Source: Streptomyces sp. TN58
Lineage (GTDB): Bacteria > Actinomycetota > Actinomycetes > Streptomycetales > Streptomycetaceae
Direction: 5' to 3'
NCBI RefSeq assembly: GCF_001941845.1
Contig: NZ_CP018870.1
Span: 4,284,001 to 4,348,000, forward strand
Length of the DNA stretch: 64,000 nt
Shown: piece after piece, positions 10,079 to 19,940 of the stretch
How the letters are laid out: every line of letters begins with the position of its first letter
Numbering within the stretch: position 1 is the first letter of the stretch
Program-made: the position numbers and the translations under genes
Notes under the pieces: generated by a model
The model's database searches: none
What the model saw: the letters and a program-made list of their open reading frames with translations, nothing else
What the model was told of the DNA's origin: nothing

Positions 10079-11427
10079 ACACCGTTCAACTCGCTGCCGA
10101 GGACCTGTCCCTCTTCGGACGGGACGTCTGGTGGCTCGTCCTCCTCAAGGCGGTGTTCTGCTTCGCCTTCCTGATGGTGACGGTGCTCTTCTCCATCGTG
10201 TGGGAGCGCAAGGTCGTCGCCTGGATGCAGCTGCGCATCGGCCCCAACCGGCACGGCCCCTGGGGCATGCTCCAGTCGCTCGCCGACGGCGTGAAGCTGA
10301 TGCTCAAGGAAGACATCGTCGTCAAGCGGGCCGACAAGGTCGTCTACGTCCTGGCCCCGATCATCGCGGCGATCCCGGCCTTCATGGCCATCGCGGTGAT
10401 CCCCTTCGGCCCGGCCGGCAACGAGGTCTCCATCTTCGGCCAGCGCACCTCGATGCAGCTGACCGACCTGCCCATCGCGATGCTCTACATCCTCGCGGTG
10501 GCCTCGGTCGGCATCTACGGCATCGTCCTGGCGGGCTGGTCCTCCGGTTCGACCTATCCGCTGCTCGGCGGCCTGCGCTCCTGCGCGCAGATGATCTCCT
10601 ACGAGATCGCGATGGGCGCGGCCTTCGCGTCGGTCTTCCTCTACTCCGGGTCGATGTCGACCTCGGCGATCGTGGAGGCCCAGCAGGACCGCTGGTTCAT
10701 CGTGCTGCTGCCGGTGTCCTTCATCATCTACGTCGTCACCATGGTCGGCGAGACGAACCGCGCCCCCTTCGACATGCCGGAGTCCGAGGGCGACCTCGTC
10801 GGCGGCTTCAACACCGAGTACTCGTCGATCAAGTTCGCGCTGTTCATGCTGGCCGAGTACGTCAACATGGTCACGGTCTCGGCGGTCTCGGTCACCCTGT
10901 TCCTGGGCGGCTGGCGGGCCCCGTACCCGATCAGCTCCTTCTGGGAGGGCGCCAACCACGGCTGGTGGCCGCTGCTCTGGTTCGTCCTGAAGGTGCAGCT
11001 GCTCCTCTTCTTCTTCATCTGGCTGCGCGGCACGCTCCCCCGCGTGCGCTACGACCAGCTGATGAAGCTCGGCTGGAAGGTCCTGATCCCGGTCTCCGTG
11101 GTCTGGCTGATGATGGTCGCCACCGTCCGGGCCCTGCGCAACGAGGCGTACGAGATCGCGGACATCGCCCTCTACGTCGGCGGTGCCGTCGTGGCGATCC
11201 TGCTGCTCTCCCTCGTCGCCGACGTCTTCCGCGACCGGCGCGAGAAGGCCGCGGCCGCGGAGGCGGCCAAGGACACCGAGCCCTTCGACCCGCTGGCGGG
11301 CGGCTTCCCCGTACCGCCCAAGCCCGGCCAGCACCTGGCACCCGTACCGCGCAGGCGGCCCCGCAGCGAGCGGGAGCTGATCGCCAGCGGCGGAACGAAC
11401 CCCGACAGCGACCGAGAGGAGGCTTGA
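10075..11427 (+). CDS. nuoH: NADH-quinone oxidoreductase subunit H
   Basis: 450 residues, eight predicted membrane helices, with the acidic quinone-channel loop [17 protein letters not shown] and [20 protein letters not shown]. It carries an ~80-residue C-terminal cytoplasmic extension rich in Pro, Arg and Lys that E. coli NuoH lacks; this is common in actinobacteria. NuoH anchors the peripheral arm and forms the quinone tunnel. GTG start overlaps the nuoG stop (GTGA). Confidence 0.95.
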   Translation: MNTVQLAAEDLSLFGRDVWWLVLLKAVFCFAFLMVTVLFSIVWERKVVAWMQLRIGPNRHGPWGMLQSLADGVKLMLKEDIVVKRADKVVYVLAPIIAAIPAFMAIAVIPFGPAGNEVSIFGQRTSMQLTDLPIAMLYILAVASVGIYGIVLAGWSSGSTYPLLGGLRSCAQMISYEIAMGAAFASVFLYSGSMSTSAIVEAQQDRWFIVLLPVSFIIYVVTMVGETNRAPFDMPESEGDLVGGFNTEYSSIKFALFMLAEYVNMVTVSAVSVTLFLGGWRAPYPISSFWEGANHGWWPLLWFVLKVQLLLFFFIWLRGTLPRVRYDQLMKLGWKVLIPVSVVWLMMVATVRALRNEAYEIADIALYVGGAVVAILLLSLVADVFRDRREKAAAAEAAKDTEPFDPLAGGFPVPPKPGQHLAPVPRRRPRSERELIASGGTNPDSDREEA

Positions 11428-11430
11428 GAA

Positions 11431-12033
11431 ATGTCTGACGAGAAGTGGCAGAACCCGGTGGCCGGCTTCGGCGTGACCTTCAAGGCCATGTTCAAGAAGC
11501 GCCTCACCGAGCAGTACCCGGAGCAGCAGAAGACGACCGCCCCGCGCTTCCACGGACGGCATCAGCTCAACCGGCACCCCGACGGTCTGGAGAAGTGCAT
11601 CGGGTGCGAGCTGTGCGCCTGGGCCTGTCCCGCCGACGCCATCTACGTCGAAGGCGCGGACAACACCGAGGAGGAGCGCTACTCCCCGGGCGAGCGGTAC
11701 GGCCGCGTCTACCAGATCAACTACGCCCGCTGCATCCTGTGCGGGCTGTGCGTCGAGGCGTGCCCGACCCGGGCGCTGACCATGACGAACGAGTTCGAAC
11801 TGGCCGACGCCAGCCGCGAGTCGCTCATCTACACCAAGGAGCAGCTGCTCGCCGGGCTGAGCGAGGGCATGGTCGAGGCCCCGCACTCGATCTTCCCCGG
11901 CACCGACGAGCAGGACTACTACCGCGGACTGGTGACGGGGGCCGCCCCGGGCACGGTCCGGCAGGTGGCGGTCTCCAAGGGCGAGGAGCCGGCGGACGCG
12001 GCCGGCGGCACCGCGGCGGAGGTGGGGGCATGA
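11431..12033 (+). CDS. nuoI: NADH-quinone oxidoreductase subunit I (two [4Fe-4S])
   Basis: 200 residues. Two ferredoxin motifs, Cys56-59-62-66 ([12 protein letters not shown]) and Cys101-104-107-111 ([12 protein letters not shown]), bind clusters N6a and N6b that connect NuoG to N2 in NuoB. A GAGAGGAGG RBS lies 7-15 nt upstream of the ATG. The N-terminal amphipathic segment should lie on the membrane. Confidence 0.96.
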   Translation: MSDEKWQNPVAGFGVTFKAMFKKRLTEQYPEQQKTTAPRFHGRHQLNRHPDGLEKCIGCELCAWACPADAIYVEGADNTEEERYSPGERYGRVYQINYARCILCGLCVEACPTRALTMTNEFELADASRESLIYTKEQLLAGLSEGMVEAPHSIFPGTDEQDYYRGLVTGAAPGTVRQVAVSKGEEPADAAGGTAAEVGA

Positions 12034-12836
12034 GCGCCATCGCCGCGACCGCCACCTCCGGCGGTGAGGCCGTGCAGTTCTGGATCCTCGGCACGATCGC
12101 CGTCATCGGCGCGCTGGCCACGATCCTCATGAAGAGGGCCGTGCACAGCGCACTCAGCCTCGCCGGGACGATGATCATCCTGGCCGTCTTCTACCTCGCC
12201 AACGGTGCGTACTTCCTGGGCGTCGTCCAGGTCATCGTCTACACCGGCGCGATCATGATGCTCTTCCTCTTCGTGGTCATGCTCGTCGGCGTCACCGCCG
12301 CCGACTCCCTGAAGGAGACCATCAAGGGCCAGCGCTGGCTGGCCGTCCTGTGCGGCCTCGGCTTCGGCATCCTGCTGTTCGCCGGGATCGGGCACGCCGG
12401 ACTGGGCCAGTTCAACGGACTCGGCCGGATCAACTCCGCCGGGCACGTCGAGGGCCTGGCGCAGCTGATCTTCACCAAGTACGTCTTCGCCTTCGAGATC
12501 ACCGGCGCGCTGCTGATCACCGCAGCCGTCGGCGCGATGGTGCTCACCCACCGCGAGCGCACCGAACGGGCCGCGACCCAGCGTGAGCTGGCCGAGCGCC
12601 GCGTACGCGAGGGCGTGCAGCTCCCGCCGCTGCCCGCGCCCGGCGTCTACGCCCGGCACAACGCGGTGGACGTGCCCGGCCTGCTGCCGGACGGCACCCC
12701 GTCCGAGCTGACCGTCAGCAAGACGCTGCGCGCCCGCGGCCAGATCCGCGACGTCTCCGGCGAGGCGCTCGACGACCTCAAGGCGCTGGAGCAGCGCTCC
12801 GCGGAGCGCCTCGGCCGTGAGGAGGCCTCGAAGTGA
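12030..12836 (+). CDS. nuoJ: NADH-quinone oxidoreductase subunit J
   Basis: 268 residues with five predicted helices in the first ~175 residues, including the conserved [20 protein letters not shown] segment whose pi-bulge is part of the coupling path. A hydrophilic ~90-residue C-terminal extension, longer than E. coli NuoJ, is typical of high-GC Gram-positives. Coupled to nuoI and nuoK by 4-bp overlaps. Confidence 0.95.
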   Translation: MSAIAATATSGGEAVQFWILGTIAVIGALATILMKRAVHSALSLAGTMIILAVFYLANGAYFLGVVQVIVYTGAIMMLFLFVVMLVGVTAADSLKETIKGQRWLAVLCGLGFGILLFAGIGHAGLGQFNGLGRINSAGHVEGLAQLIFTKYVFAFEITGALLITAAVGAMVLTHRERTERAATQRELAERRVREGVQLPPLPAPGVYARHNAVDVPGLLPDGTPSELTVSKTLRARGQIRDVSGEALDDLKALEQRSAERLGREEASK

Positions 12837-13132
12837 ATCCGGTCAACTACCTGTACCTGGCGGCCCTGCTGTTCACCATCGGCGCCACCGGAGTGCTGAT
12901 CCGCAGGAACGCGATCGTGCTGTTCATGTGCGTCGAGCTGATGCTCAACGCCTGCAACCTCGCCTTCGTCGCGTTCTCGCGGATGCACGGCAACCTCGAC
13001 GGCCAGATCATCGCCTTCTTCACGATGGTCGTCGCCGCCGCGGAGGTCGTGGTCGGCCTGGCGATCATCGTGTCGCTGTTCCGTACCCGCCACTCGGCCT
13101 CGGTCGACGACGCCAGCCTGATGAAGCTGTAA
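12833..13132 (+). CDS. nuoK: NADH-quinone oxidoreductase subunit K
   Basis: 99 residues, three helices, MrpC-like. The two essential membrane glutamates are Glu35 ([11 protein letters not shown]) and Glu71 ([11 protein letters not shown]), which form part of the E-channel. GTG start overlapping the nuoJ stop. Confidence 0.96.
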   Translation: MNPVNYLYLAALLFTIGATGVLIRRNAIVLFMCVELMLNACNLAFVAFSRMHGNLDGQIIAFFTMVVAAAEVVVGLAIIVSLFRTRHSASVDDASLMKL

Positions 13133-13141
13133 GGGGTCGCT

Positions 13142-15037
13142 GTGGAGAACCTGATTGCGCTGCTGATCGCGGCGCCCCTGCTCGGAGCGGTGGTGCTGCT
13201 CTGCGGCGGCCGCCGCCTCGACAAGACCGGCCACTGGCTCGGGACGCTGCTCGCGGCCGTCTCCTTCGGGATCGGCGTCGTGCTGTTCGCCGACATGCTG
13301 GGGCGCGGCGCCGACGACCGGACGCTGACGCAGCACCTGTACACCTGGATCCCCGTCGAGGGATTCCAGGCGGACATGGCCTTCCAGCTGGACCAGCTGT
13401 CGATGACCTTCGTCCTGCTGATCTCGGGCGTCGGCACGCTCATCCACGTGTACTCGATCGGGTACATGGAGCACGACGAGCGCCGCCGCCGCTTCTTCGG
13501 CTACCTCAACCTGTTCGTCGCGGCCATGCTGCTGCTGGTCCTCGCCGACAACTACCTGCTGCTGTACTTCGGCTGGGAGGGCGTCGGCCTCGCCTCGTAC
13601 CTGCTGATCGGCTTCTGGCAGCACAAGCCCAGCGCGGCCACCGCCGCGAAGAAGGCCTTCCTGGTCAACCGCGTCGGCGACATGGGCCTGTCGATCGCGA
13701 TCATGCTGATGTTCACCACGTTCGGGACCTTCGCCTTCACGCCGGTGTTCGGCGCGGTCGGGGAGACCTCGGAGGGCATGCTCACCGCCATCGGCCTGAT
13801 GCTGCTGCTGGCCGCCTGCGGCAAGTCGGCGCAGGTGCCGCTGCAGTCCTGGCTCGGGGACGCGATGGAGGGCCCGACCCCGGTCTCGGCCCTCATCCAC
13901 GCCGCCACCATGGTGACCGCCGGCGTCTACCTGATCGTCCGCTCCGCGGCGGTCTTCAACGGCGCACCGGACGCGCAGCTGGTCGTCACCGTCGTGGGCG
14001 CGGTCACGCTGCTCTTCGGTGCGATCGTCGGTTGCGCGAAGGACGACATCAAGAAGGCCCTGGCCGGCTCGACGATGTCGCAGATCGGCTACATGATCCT
14101 CGCCGCGGGCCTCGGTCCGATCGGGTACGTCTTCGCGATCATGCACCTGGTGACGCACGGCTTCTTCAAGGCCGGTCTCTTCCTCGGCGCGGGTTCCGTG
14201 ATGCACGGGATGAACGACGAGGTCGACATGCGCAAGTACGGGGGCCTGCGGAAGTACATGCCGGTCACCTTCGTCACCTTCGGCCTCGGCTATCTGGCGA
14301 TCATCGGCTTCCCGGGCCTGTCCGGCTTCTTCTCCAAGGACATGATCATCGAGGCGGCGTTCGCGAAGGGCGGCACCGAGGGCTGGATCCTCGGCGGGGT
14401 CACCCTGCTGGGCGCCGGCATCACCGCCTTCTACATGACCCGCGTCATGCTCCTCACCTTCTTCGGCGAGAAGCGCTGGCAGCCCGACGCGGACGGCCAC
14501 GAGCCGCACCCGCACGAGTCCCCGAAGTCCATGACCATCCCGATGGTCATCCTCGCCTTCGGCTCGGTCTTCGCCGGCGGCTTCTTCGAGATCGGCGAGC
14601 GCTTCCTGACCTGGCTGGAGCCCGTCACCGGCTACTCGCACGGCAACCCGCCGGTCAGCGCCATGACGGTCACCGCGGCCACCATGGTGATGCTCCTCGC
14701 GGGCGTCGGCACCGCCTGGGCCATGTACGGCAAGCGGCCCGTCCCGGTCGTCGCCCCGCGCGGCTCCTTCCTCACCCGGGCGGCCCGCCGCGACCTGTAC
14801 CAGGACGACTTCAACCACGTCGTGCTGGTGCGCGGCGGGGAGCACCTGACCCGCTCCCTCGTGTACGTCGACCACAGCCTGGTCGACGGCGTGGTCAACG
14901 GGACGGCCGCCTCGGTCGGCGGCCTCTCGGGCCGGCTGCGCAAGCTGCAGAACGGCTACGCCCGCAGCTACGCGGTCTCGATGTTCGGGGGAACGGCGAT
15001 CCTGATCGCCGCGACCCTGCTGATGAGGGCGGTGTGA
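13142..15037 (+). CDS. nuoL: NADH-quinone oxidoreductase subunit L (antiporter-like)
   Basis: 631 residues, Mrp-antiporter-like distal pump subunit with the long lateral helix at the C-terminus. Pump residues are visible: Glu146 ([13 protein letters not shown]), Lys228 ([21 protein letters not shown], in two pieces) and Lys343 ([13 protein letters not shown]). GTG start 9 bp after nuoK with a weak GGGG-type RBS. Confidence 0.95.
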   Translation: MENLIALLIAAPLLGAVVLLCGGRRLDKTGHWLGTLLAAVSFGIGVVLFADMLGRGADDRTLTQHLYTWIPVEGFQADMAFQLDQLSMTFVLLISGVGTLIHVYSIGYMEHDERRRRFFGYLNLFVAAMLLLVLADNYLLLYFGWEGVGLASYLLIGFWQHKPSAATAAKKAFLVNRVGDMGLSIAIMLMFTTFGTFAFTPVFGAVGETSEGMLTAIGLMLLLAACGKSAQVPLQSWLGDAMEGPTPVSALIHAATMVTAGVYLIVRSAAVFNGAPDAQLVVTVVGAVTLLFGAIVGCAKDDIKKALAGSTMSQIGYMILAAGLGPIGYVFAIMHLVTHGFFKAGLFLGAGSVMHGMNDEVDMRKYGGLRKYMPVTFVTFGLGYLAIIGFPGLSGFFSKDMIIEAAFAKGGTEGWILGGVTLLGAGITAFYMTRVMLLTFFGEKRWQPDADGHEPHPHESPKSMTIPMVILAFGSVFAGGFFEIGERFLTWLEPVTGYSHGNPPVSAMTVTAATMVMLLAGVGTAWAMYGKRPVPVVAPRGSFLTRAARRDLYQDDFNHVVLVRGGEHLTRSLVYVDHSLVDGVVNGTAASVGGLSGRLRKLQNGYARSYAVSMFGGTAILIAATLLMRAV

Positions 15038-15038
15038 C

Positions 15039-16631
15039 ATGAACTTCCCGCTTCTGACGGTCACGGCCGCGGTGCCCGCGGTCGGCGCGATCCTCACGGC
15101 GGCCGTCCCGGCCGCCCGCCGGACCGCCGCCAAGTGGCTCGCGCTGCTCTTCTCGCTGGCGACACTGGCCCTGGCCGTACTCGTCGCCGTCCGCTTCGAA
15201 CCGGGCGGCGACCGCTACCAGCTCACCGAATCCCGCCCCTGGATCGCCGACTTCGGCGTCCGCTACGAACTGGGTGTGGACGGGATCGGCGTGGTCCTCA
15301 TCGGACTCACCGCGCTCCTGATCCCCTTCGTGATCGCGGCCGGCTGGCACGACGCCGACCCTCTGGAGACCAGCTCCAAGCGCTGGCGCCCGACCCAGGG
15401 CTTCTTCGCCCTGATCCTGATGGTCGAGGCGATGGTGATCATCTCCTTCGAGGCCACCGACGTCTTCCTCTTCTACATCTTCTTCGAAGCCATGCTCATC
15501 CCGATGTACTTCCTCATCGGCGGCTTCGGGGACCGGGCCCACAGCGGCTCCGACGAGAACGCGGCCGCCCAGCGCAGCTACGCGGCGGTCAAGTTCCTCC
15601 TCTACAACCTGGTCGGCGGCCTGATCATGCTGGCCGCCGTCATCGGCCTGTACGTGGTCGCCGGGAACTTCTCCCTCCAGGAGATCACCGCCGCCCGCGC
15701 CGCGGGCACCCTCGACATGGCGACCAACACCGAGCGGCTGCTGTTCCTCGGCTTCTTCTTCGCCTTCGCGGTGAAGGCCCCGCTGTGGCCGCTTCACACC
15801 TGGCTGCCGAACGCGATGGGCGAGTCCACCGCCCCGGTCGCCGTCCTGATCACCGCCGTCGTCGACAAGGTCGGCACCTTCGCGATGCTCCGCTTCTGCC
15901 TCGGGCTGTTCCCCGACGCCAGCAAGTGGGCCACGCCGGTGATCCTCGTACTCGCCCTGGTCTCCATCGTCTACGGAGCACTCGTGGCCGTGGGCCAGCG
16001 GGACATCAAGCGGCTGGTGGCCTACGCCTCCATCTCGCACTTCGGCTTCATCATCCTGGGCATCTTCGCGATGACCTCCCAGGGCCAGTCCGGCGCCACC
16101 CTTTACATGGTCAACCACGGCCTGTCGACGGCGGCGCTGATGCTGGTGGCCGGCTTCCTGATCTCGCGGCGCGGCTCCCGCCTCATCGCCGACTACGGCG
16201 GCGTCCAGAAGGTGGCCCCGGTCCTCGCCGGGACCTTCCTCATCGGCGGCCTCGCCACCCTCTCGCTGCCGGGCCTCGCACCCTTCGTCAGTGAGTTCCT
16301 GGTCCTGGTCGGCACGTTCGCCCGCTACCCGGTCGTCGGGATCATCGCCACCGTCGGCATCGTGCTGGCCGCGCTCTACACGCTCGTCCTGTACCAGCGC
16401 ACGATGACCGGGCCCGTGAAGGAGGAGGTCCGCACCATGCCGGACCTGCGCCTGCGGGAGGTGCTGGTGGTCGCACCGCTGGTCGCGCTGCTGATCGGGC
16501 TGGGCGTCTACCCGAAGGTCCTCACGGACATCGTCAACCCGGCGGTGGAGCACACCATGTCGGACGTGAAGCAGACGGACCCGCAGCCCGAGGTGGCCGT
16601 CGAAGCCAAGAACGGGGAGGAGGCGAAGTGA
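15039..16631 (+). CDS. nuoM: NADH-quinone oxidoreductase subunit M (antiporter-like)
   Basis: 530 residues, 14 predicted helices. Contains the glutamate of FFEAMLIPMYFLIGG, the lysine of VKAPLWPLHTWLPNAMGEST, and the mid-membrane segment KRLVAYASISHFGF. One of three antiporter-like pump subunits. The start codon lies 1 bp after the nuoL stop. Confidence 0.95.
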   Translation: MNFPLLTVTAAVPAVGAILTAAVPAARRTAAKWLALLFSLATLALAVLVAVRFEPGGDRYQLTESRPWIADFGVRYELGVDGIGVVLIGLTALLIPFVIAAGWHDADPLETSSKRWRPTQGFFALILMVEAMVIISFEATDVFLFYIFFEAMLIPMYFLIGGFGDRAHSGSDENAAAQRSYAAVKFLLYNLVGGLIMLAAVIGLYVVAGNFSLQEITAARAAGTLDMATNTERLLFLGFFFAFAVKAPLWPLHTWLPNAMGESTAPVAVLITAVVDKVGTFAMLRFCLGLFPDASKWATPVILVLALVSIVYGALVAVGQRDIKRLVAYASISHFGFIILGIFAMTSQGQSGATLYMVNHGLSTAALMLVAGFLISRRGSRLIADYGGVQKVAPVLAGTFLIGGLATLSLPGLAPFVSEFLVLVGTFARYPVVGIIATVGIVLAALYTLVLYQRTMTGPVKEEVRTMPDLRLREVLVVAPLVALLIGLGVYPKVLTDIVNPAVEHTMSDVKQTDPQPEVAVEAKNGEEAK

Positions 16632-18283
16632 GCACATCGACTTCCGCCCACAGCCTGTGGACACTGGCGGCCGACACCCCGGCCGACCGCATCCCGGCAC
16701 CGGTCATCGAGTACGCACAGCTCGCTCCCACACTGATCGTGGTGGGCGCGGCCGTCGTCGGGATCCTCGTCGAGGCCTTCGTGCCCCGCCGGTCCCGCTA
16801 CCACGTACAGGTCTTCCTGGCCGTCGCCGCGCTGGCCTCCGCCTTCGCGGCGGTGGTCGGCCTCGCGGCCGGCGGGTACGGCTCGTCCAAGGCCCAGGTC
16901 GCCGCGATGGGCGCCCTCGCCGTGGACGGCCCCGCGCTCTTCCTGCAGGGCACCATCCTGCTGGCCTCGGTCGTCGCCGTGTTCACCTTCGCCGAGCGGC
17001 GCCTGGACCCGGCCGCGCACGGCAACCGGGTCGACTCCTTCGCCGCCCAGGCGGCCTCGGTACCGGGCAGCGACAGCGAGAAGGCCGCCGTCAAGGCGGG
17101 CTTCACCACCACCGAGGTCTTCCCGCTGGCCCTGTTCGCGATCGCCGGCATGCTGATCTTCCCGGCGGCCAACGACCTGCTGACGCTGTTCGTCGCCCTG
17201 GAGGTCTTCTCCCTCCCGCTGTACCTGCTCTGCGCCGTCGCCCGCCGCCAGAGGCTGATGTCGCAGGAGGCCGCGGTGAAGTACTTCCTGCTGGGCGCCT
17301 TCTCCTCCGCCTTCCTCCTCTTCGGCATCGCGCTGCTCTACGGCTACGCGGGCTCCATGTCGTACGCGGTCATCGCCGACGTGGTCGACGGCACCGTCAC
17401 GAAGATCGACCCGGCGCTGGCCGGCACCATGGGCAACGACGCGCTGCTGCTCATGGGCGGTGCGCTGATCCTCACGGGCCTGCTCTTCAAGGTCGGCGCG
17501 GTCCCCTTCCACATGTGGACCCCGGACGTCTACCAGGGCGCCCCGACCCCGGTCACCGGCTTCATGGCGGCGGCGACGAAGGTGGCCGCGTTCGGCGCGC
17601 TGCTGCGCCTGCTGTACGTGGTCCTGCCGGGGCTGCGCTGGGACTGGCGCCCGGTGATGTGGGCGGTGGCCATCGTGACGATGCTCGCGGGCGCGGTGAT
17701 CGCCGTGACCCAGACGGACGTCAAGCGGCTCCTGGCGTACTCCTCCGTCGCGCACGCCGGCTTCATCCTGGCCGGTGTGATCGCCACCTCGGCGGAGGGC
17801 GTCCAGTCCGTCCTCTTCTACCTGCTCGCCTACTCCTTCGTGACGATCGGCGCGTTCGCGGTGGTCACGCTGGTGCGCGACGCGGGCGGCGAGGCGACTC
17901 ACCTGTCCAAGTGGGCCGGTCTGGGGCGGCGTTCGCCGCTGACGGCGGCCGTGTTCGCGGTGTTCCTGCTGGCCTTCGCCGGCATCCCGCTGACGTCGGG
18001 CTTCACCGGCAAGTTCGCCGTGTTCAGCGCGGCGGCCGAGGGCGGCGCGGGCGCGCTGGTCGTGATCGGTGTCCTGTCGTCCGCGATCGCCGCGTTCTTC
18101 TACATCCGGGTGATCGTCCTGATGTTCTTCAGCGAGCCGAAGGCCGACGGCCCGACGGTGGCGGTTCCGTCGCCGCTGACGATGACGACCATCGCGGTGG
18201 GCGTCGCGGTCACCCTGGTCCTGGGCCTGGCCCCGCAGTACTTCCTGGACCTGGCGGGCCAGGCGAGCACCTTCGTCCGCTGA
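16628..18283 (+). CDS. nuoN: NADH-quinone oxidoreductase subunit N (antiporter-like)
   Basis: 551 residues, 14 predicted helices, with the conserved LEVFSLPLYLLCAVARR and FKVGAVPFHMWTPDVYQG segments. Last gene of the first operon, GTG start overlapping the nuoM stop. A long perfect hairpin follows within 15 bp. Confidence 0.95.
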   Translation: MSTSTSAHSLWTLAADTPADRIPAPVIEYAQLAPTLIVVGAAVVGILVEAFVPRRSRYHVQVFLAVAALASAFAAVVGLAAGGYGSSKAQVAAMGALAVDGPALFLQGTILLASVVAVFTFAERRLDPAAHGNRVDSFAAQAASVPGSDSEKAAVKAGFTTTEVFPLALFAIAGMLIFPAANDLLTLFVALEVFSLPLYLLCAVARRQRLMSQEAAVKYFLLGAFSSAFLLFGIALLYGYAGSMSYAVIADVVDGTVTKIDPALAGTMGNDALLLMGGALILTGLLFKVGAVPFHMWTPDVYQGAPTPVTGFMAAATKVAAFGALLRLLYVVLPGLRWDWRPVMWAVAIVTMLAGAVIAVTQTDVKRLLAYSSVAHAGFILAGVIATSAEGVQSVLFYLLAYSFVTIGAFAVVTLVRDAGGEATHLSKWAGLGRRSPLTAAVFAVFLLAFAGIPLTSGFTGKFAVFSAAAEGGAGALVVIGVLSSAIAAFFYIRVIVLMFFSEPKADGPTVAVPSPLTMTTIAVGVAVTLVLGLAPQYFLDLAGQASTFVR

Positions 18284-18294
18284 CCGGTCCGCCG

Positions 18295-18343
18295 CACAAC
18301 CCAGGGCCCGGCCCCCTTCGGGGGGGCCGGGCCCTGGGTTGTG
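18295..18343 (+). terminator. terminator of the nuoA-N operon
   Basis: Two 21-bp arms (18295-18315 and 18323-18343) that are fully complementary around a CTTCGGG loop. It lies between nuoN and the convergent Uma2 gene and could serve both. Confidence 0.85.
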
Positions 18344-18350
18344 TGCGGGG

Positions 18351-18965
18351 CTACTCGGGCAGCCCCTTCGGCTTGATGGTGGTGAGGTCGAGGTCGATGG
18401 GGAAGGGCACCGACACCTTCAGCCGGTCGTGGAAGATGCCCGTTGCGACGTAGGCACGCGTGGCCGGTTCGAGCTCGAACACGTAGACCACCGCCCGGTC
18501 GTCCTTGTTCTCGACCCGCCAGTAGTGGGGGATTCCCGCCCGGGCGTATTTGGCCGGCTTGGTCTCGCGGTCCCTGCCGATCGAATCAGGAGAGACGACC
18601 TCGATGGCCAGCCGGACGGAGGCGGCGGGGACCCGTGTCTGCTGCTCGGTGCCCTGGGCCAGTTCCTCGTCGACGACGAGGATGTCCGGCTCGGGCCGGT
18701 TCCCCCGGTCGATGTCGACGGTGAACTCTCGCATCACTTCGAGTCCGTCCGGAACCAGTGATTCGAGTTGCCATTCGAAGAATCGCAGGGCTCGCATGTG
18801 GAAACGGGTTTGCGGACTCACGAAGATCAGGCTCCCGTCGATCAGCTCCGTGTGCGGAGGCAGGTTGGGAAGCCGGTCAAGGTCGTCGGCCGTCCACCCG
18901 CCCGCGGGCGGGACGGGCCAGTGCTGGGCGGGCTCCTGCTCAGGGGTCCCGGGATCGACGCTCAT
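18351..18965 (-). CDS. Uma2 family (DUF820) PD-(D/E)XK nuclease-like protein
   Basis: 204 residues. The restriction-endonuclease-like core is visible as EPDILVVDEEL (Asp), RLAIEVVSPDS (Glu) and KPAKYARAGIPHYWRV (Lys). Uma2 proteins are abundant in Streptomyces and cyanobacteria; their biological role is unclear. Start ATG chosen because GGGAG lies 9 nt upstream; an in-frame upstream ATG (MGALP) overlaps that RBS. Stand-alone gene, convergent with nuoN. Confidence 0.85.
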   Translation of the reverse strand: MSVDPGTPEQEPAQHWPVPPAGGWTADDLDRLPNLPPHTELIDGSLIFVSPQTRFHMRALRFFEWQLESLVPDGLEVMREFTVDIDRGNRPEPDILVVDEELAQGTEQQTRVPAASVRLAIEVVSPDSIGRDRETKPAKYARAGIPHYWRVENKDDRAVVYVFELEPATRAYVATGIFHDRLKVSVPFPIDLDLTTIKPKGLPE

Positions 18966-19090
18966 CGGTAGTGCTCCCATGCCACGGAGTCTCGCGAGTT
19001 CGACCAGCGTATCGCCCGGGATTTCCGAAGAGACCGCCCTCACGGGTGAGGCATATGCGCGCGGCACTTGACCGCACGGGTCGGCGCCGA

Positions 19091-19705
19091 CTAATGGCCG
19101 TGCGCGTTGGCGGCGGCGGCCGGCTTGCCCGGGGTGGGAGCCTTGTGCGGGCAGGTCAGGGCCGGGTTCCAGTTGTGGAAGCGGCCGGCCGGGTTCTTCT
19201 TGTACGCCCACATGTGCAGGTCGTAGTGCTTGGGCATGCCCGCCCAGTGGCCCGGCATCGGCCCGTCGAACGGCAGCCCGAACATGCTCGGCCGGTCGTC
19301 GGCGGTCTTCAGGTCCTGGTCCCGGTCGGTGGCCATCCACTCCACCGTCTCCAGCCGGCGGCGGCCGTTCTTGTCCTTCTCCCGGCTGTAGAGGAGCGCG
19401 GTGGGCCGCGCGGGGTCCATCGAGCCCCAGTTGGCCTGCTTGACGTAGTGGTAGTTCATGGCACCGACCCCGAACGGGTTGGTCATGCACTCCGCGCCCT
19501 TCGGGACGTACCCGTCCTTGAGGGCCTCCCGCTCGTCCGCGTACCTGGCGGTCGCCGCCATCGCCGTCGCCATGTCCCGCATGGCCTTCGCGTTGCGCGG
19601 ATCCGGCGCGGGCCCCTCGACCGCCTGGGCCGGGGCCACGGCGGTCAGTCCGAGGGTCACGGCGGCCGCGCAGGTGACGACGGACTTCAGGGTGCGCAGG
19701 GTCAT
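19091..19705 (-). CDS. secreted protein of unknown function
   Basis: 204 residues. Basic start, hydrophobic core (about 9-22) and AQA cleavage near residue 28 give a clear signal peptide. The mature part contains GVGAMNYHYV, ALLYSREKDKNGRRRL and FHNWNPALTCPHKA, and ends in a His/Ala-rich tail. Histidines and the paired Cys73/Cys186 region could bind metal or form a disulphide, but I do not recognise a characterised family. Confidence 0.75.
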   Translation of the reverse strand: MTLRTLKSVVTCAAAVTLGLTAVAPAQAVEGPAPDPRNAKAMRDMATAMAATARYADEREALKDGYVPKGAECMTNPFGVGAMNYHYVKQANWGSMDPARPTALLYSREKDKNGRRRLETVEWMATDRDQDLKTADDRPSMFGLPFDGPMPGHWAGMPKHYDLHMWAYKKNPAGRFHNWNPALTCPHKAPTPGKPAAAANAHGH

Positions 19706-19856
19706 GGCGGCTCCTCGCGGTGGGGGTACGGGGTACGGGTTCCCGACCCCGCTCGTCCGTCCACCATCCCGGTCCGCCCCGCCCGCCGCACGCCGCGCGC
19801 CTCCGAACGGGCGGGTCGGGCCCGTCCGGAGACGCGGGGCAGAAGAAGAGCGGCCA

Positions 19857-19940
19857 GGGGTGTCGTCGAAGTCCCGTCTGGGTGGCGGGGCCCGGCACGC
19901 ACGCTCTCACGGGCGGCCGACGCCACTTTGACGACACCCC
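19857..19940 (+). repeat. 84-bp inverted-repeat element, copy 1 (MITE-like)
   Basis: Ends are 16-bp inverted repeats (GGGGTGTCGTCGAAGT and ACTTTGACGACACCCC, one mismatch). The same 84-bp element occurs at 63709-63792 on the opposite strand with only five differences. Its right end overlaps the last base of the fumarylacetoacetase stop codon (CTAG). No coding capacity. It could also act as a transcription terminator. Confidence 0.8.

Noticed and set aside
19857..19940. Small non-coding RNA gene
   Set aside because: The 84-bp element is self-complementary and repeated, but no promoter is seen; a mobile or terminator-like element is simpler.
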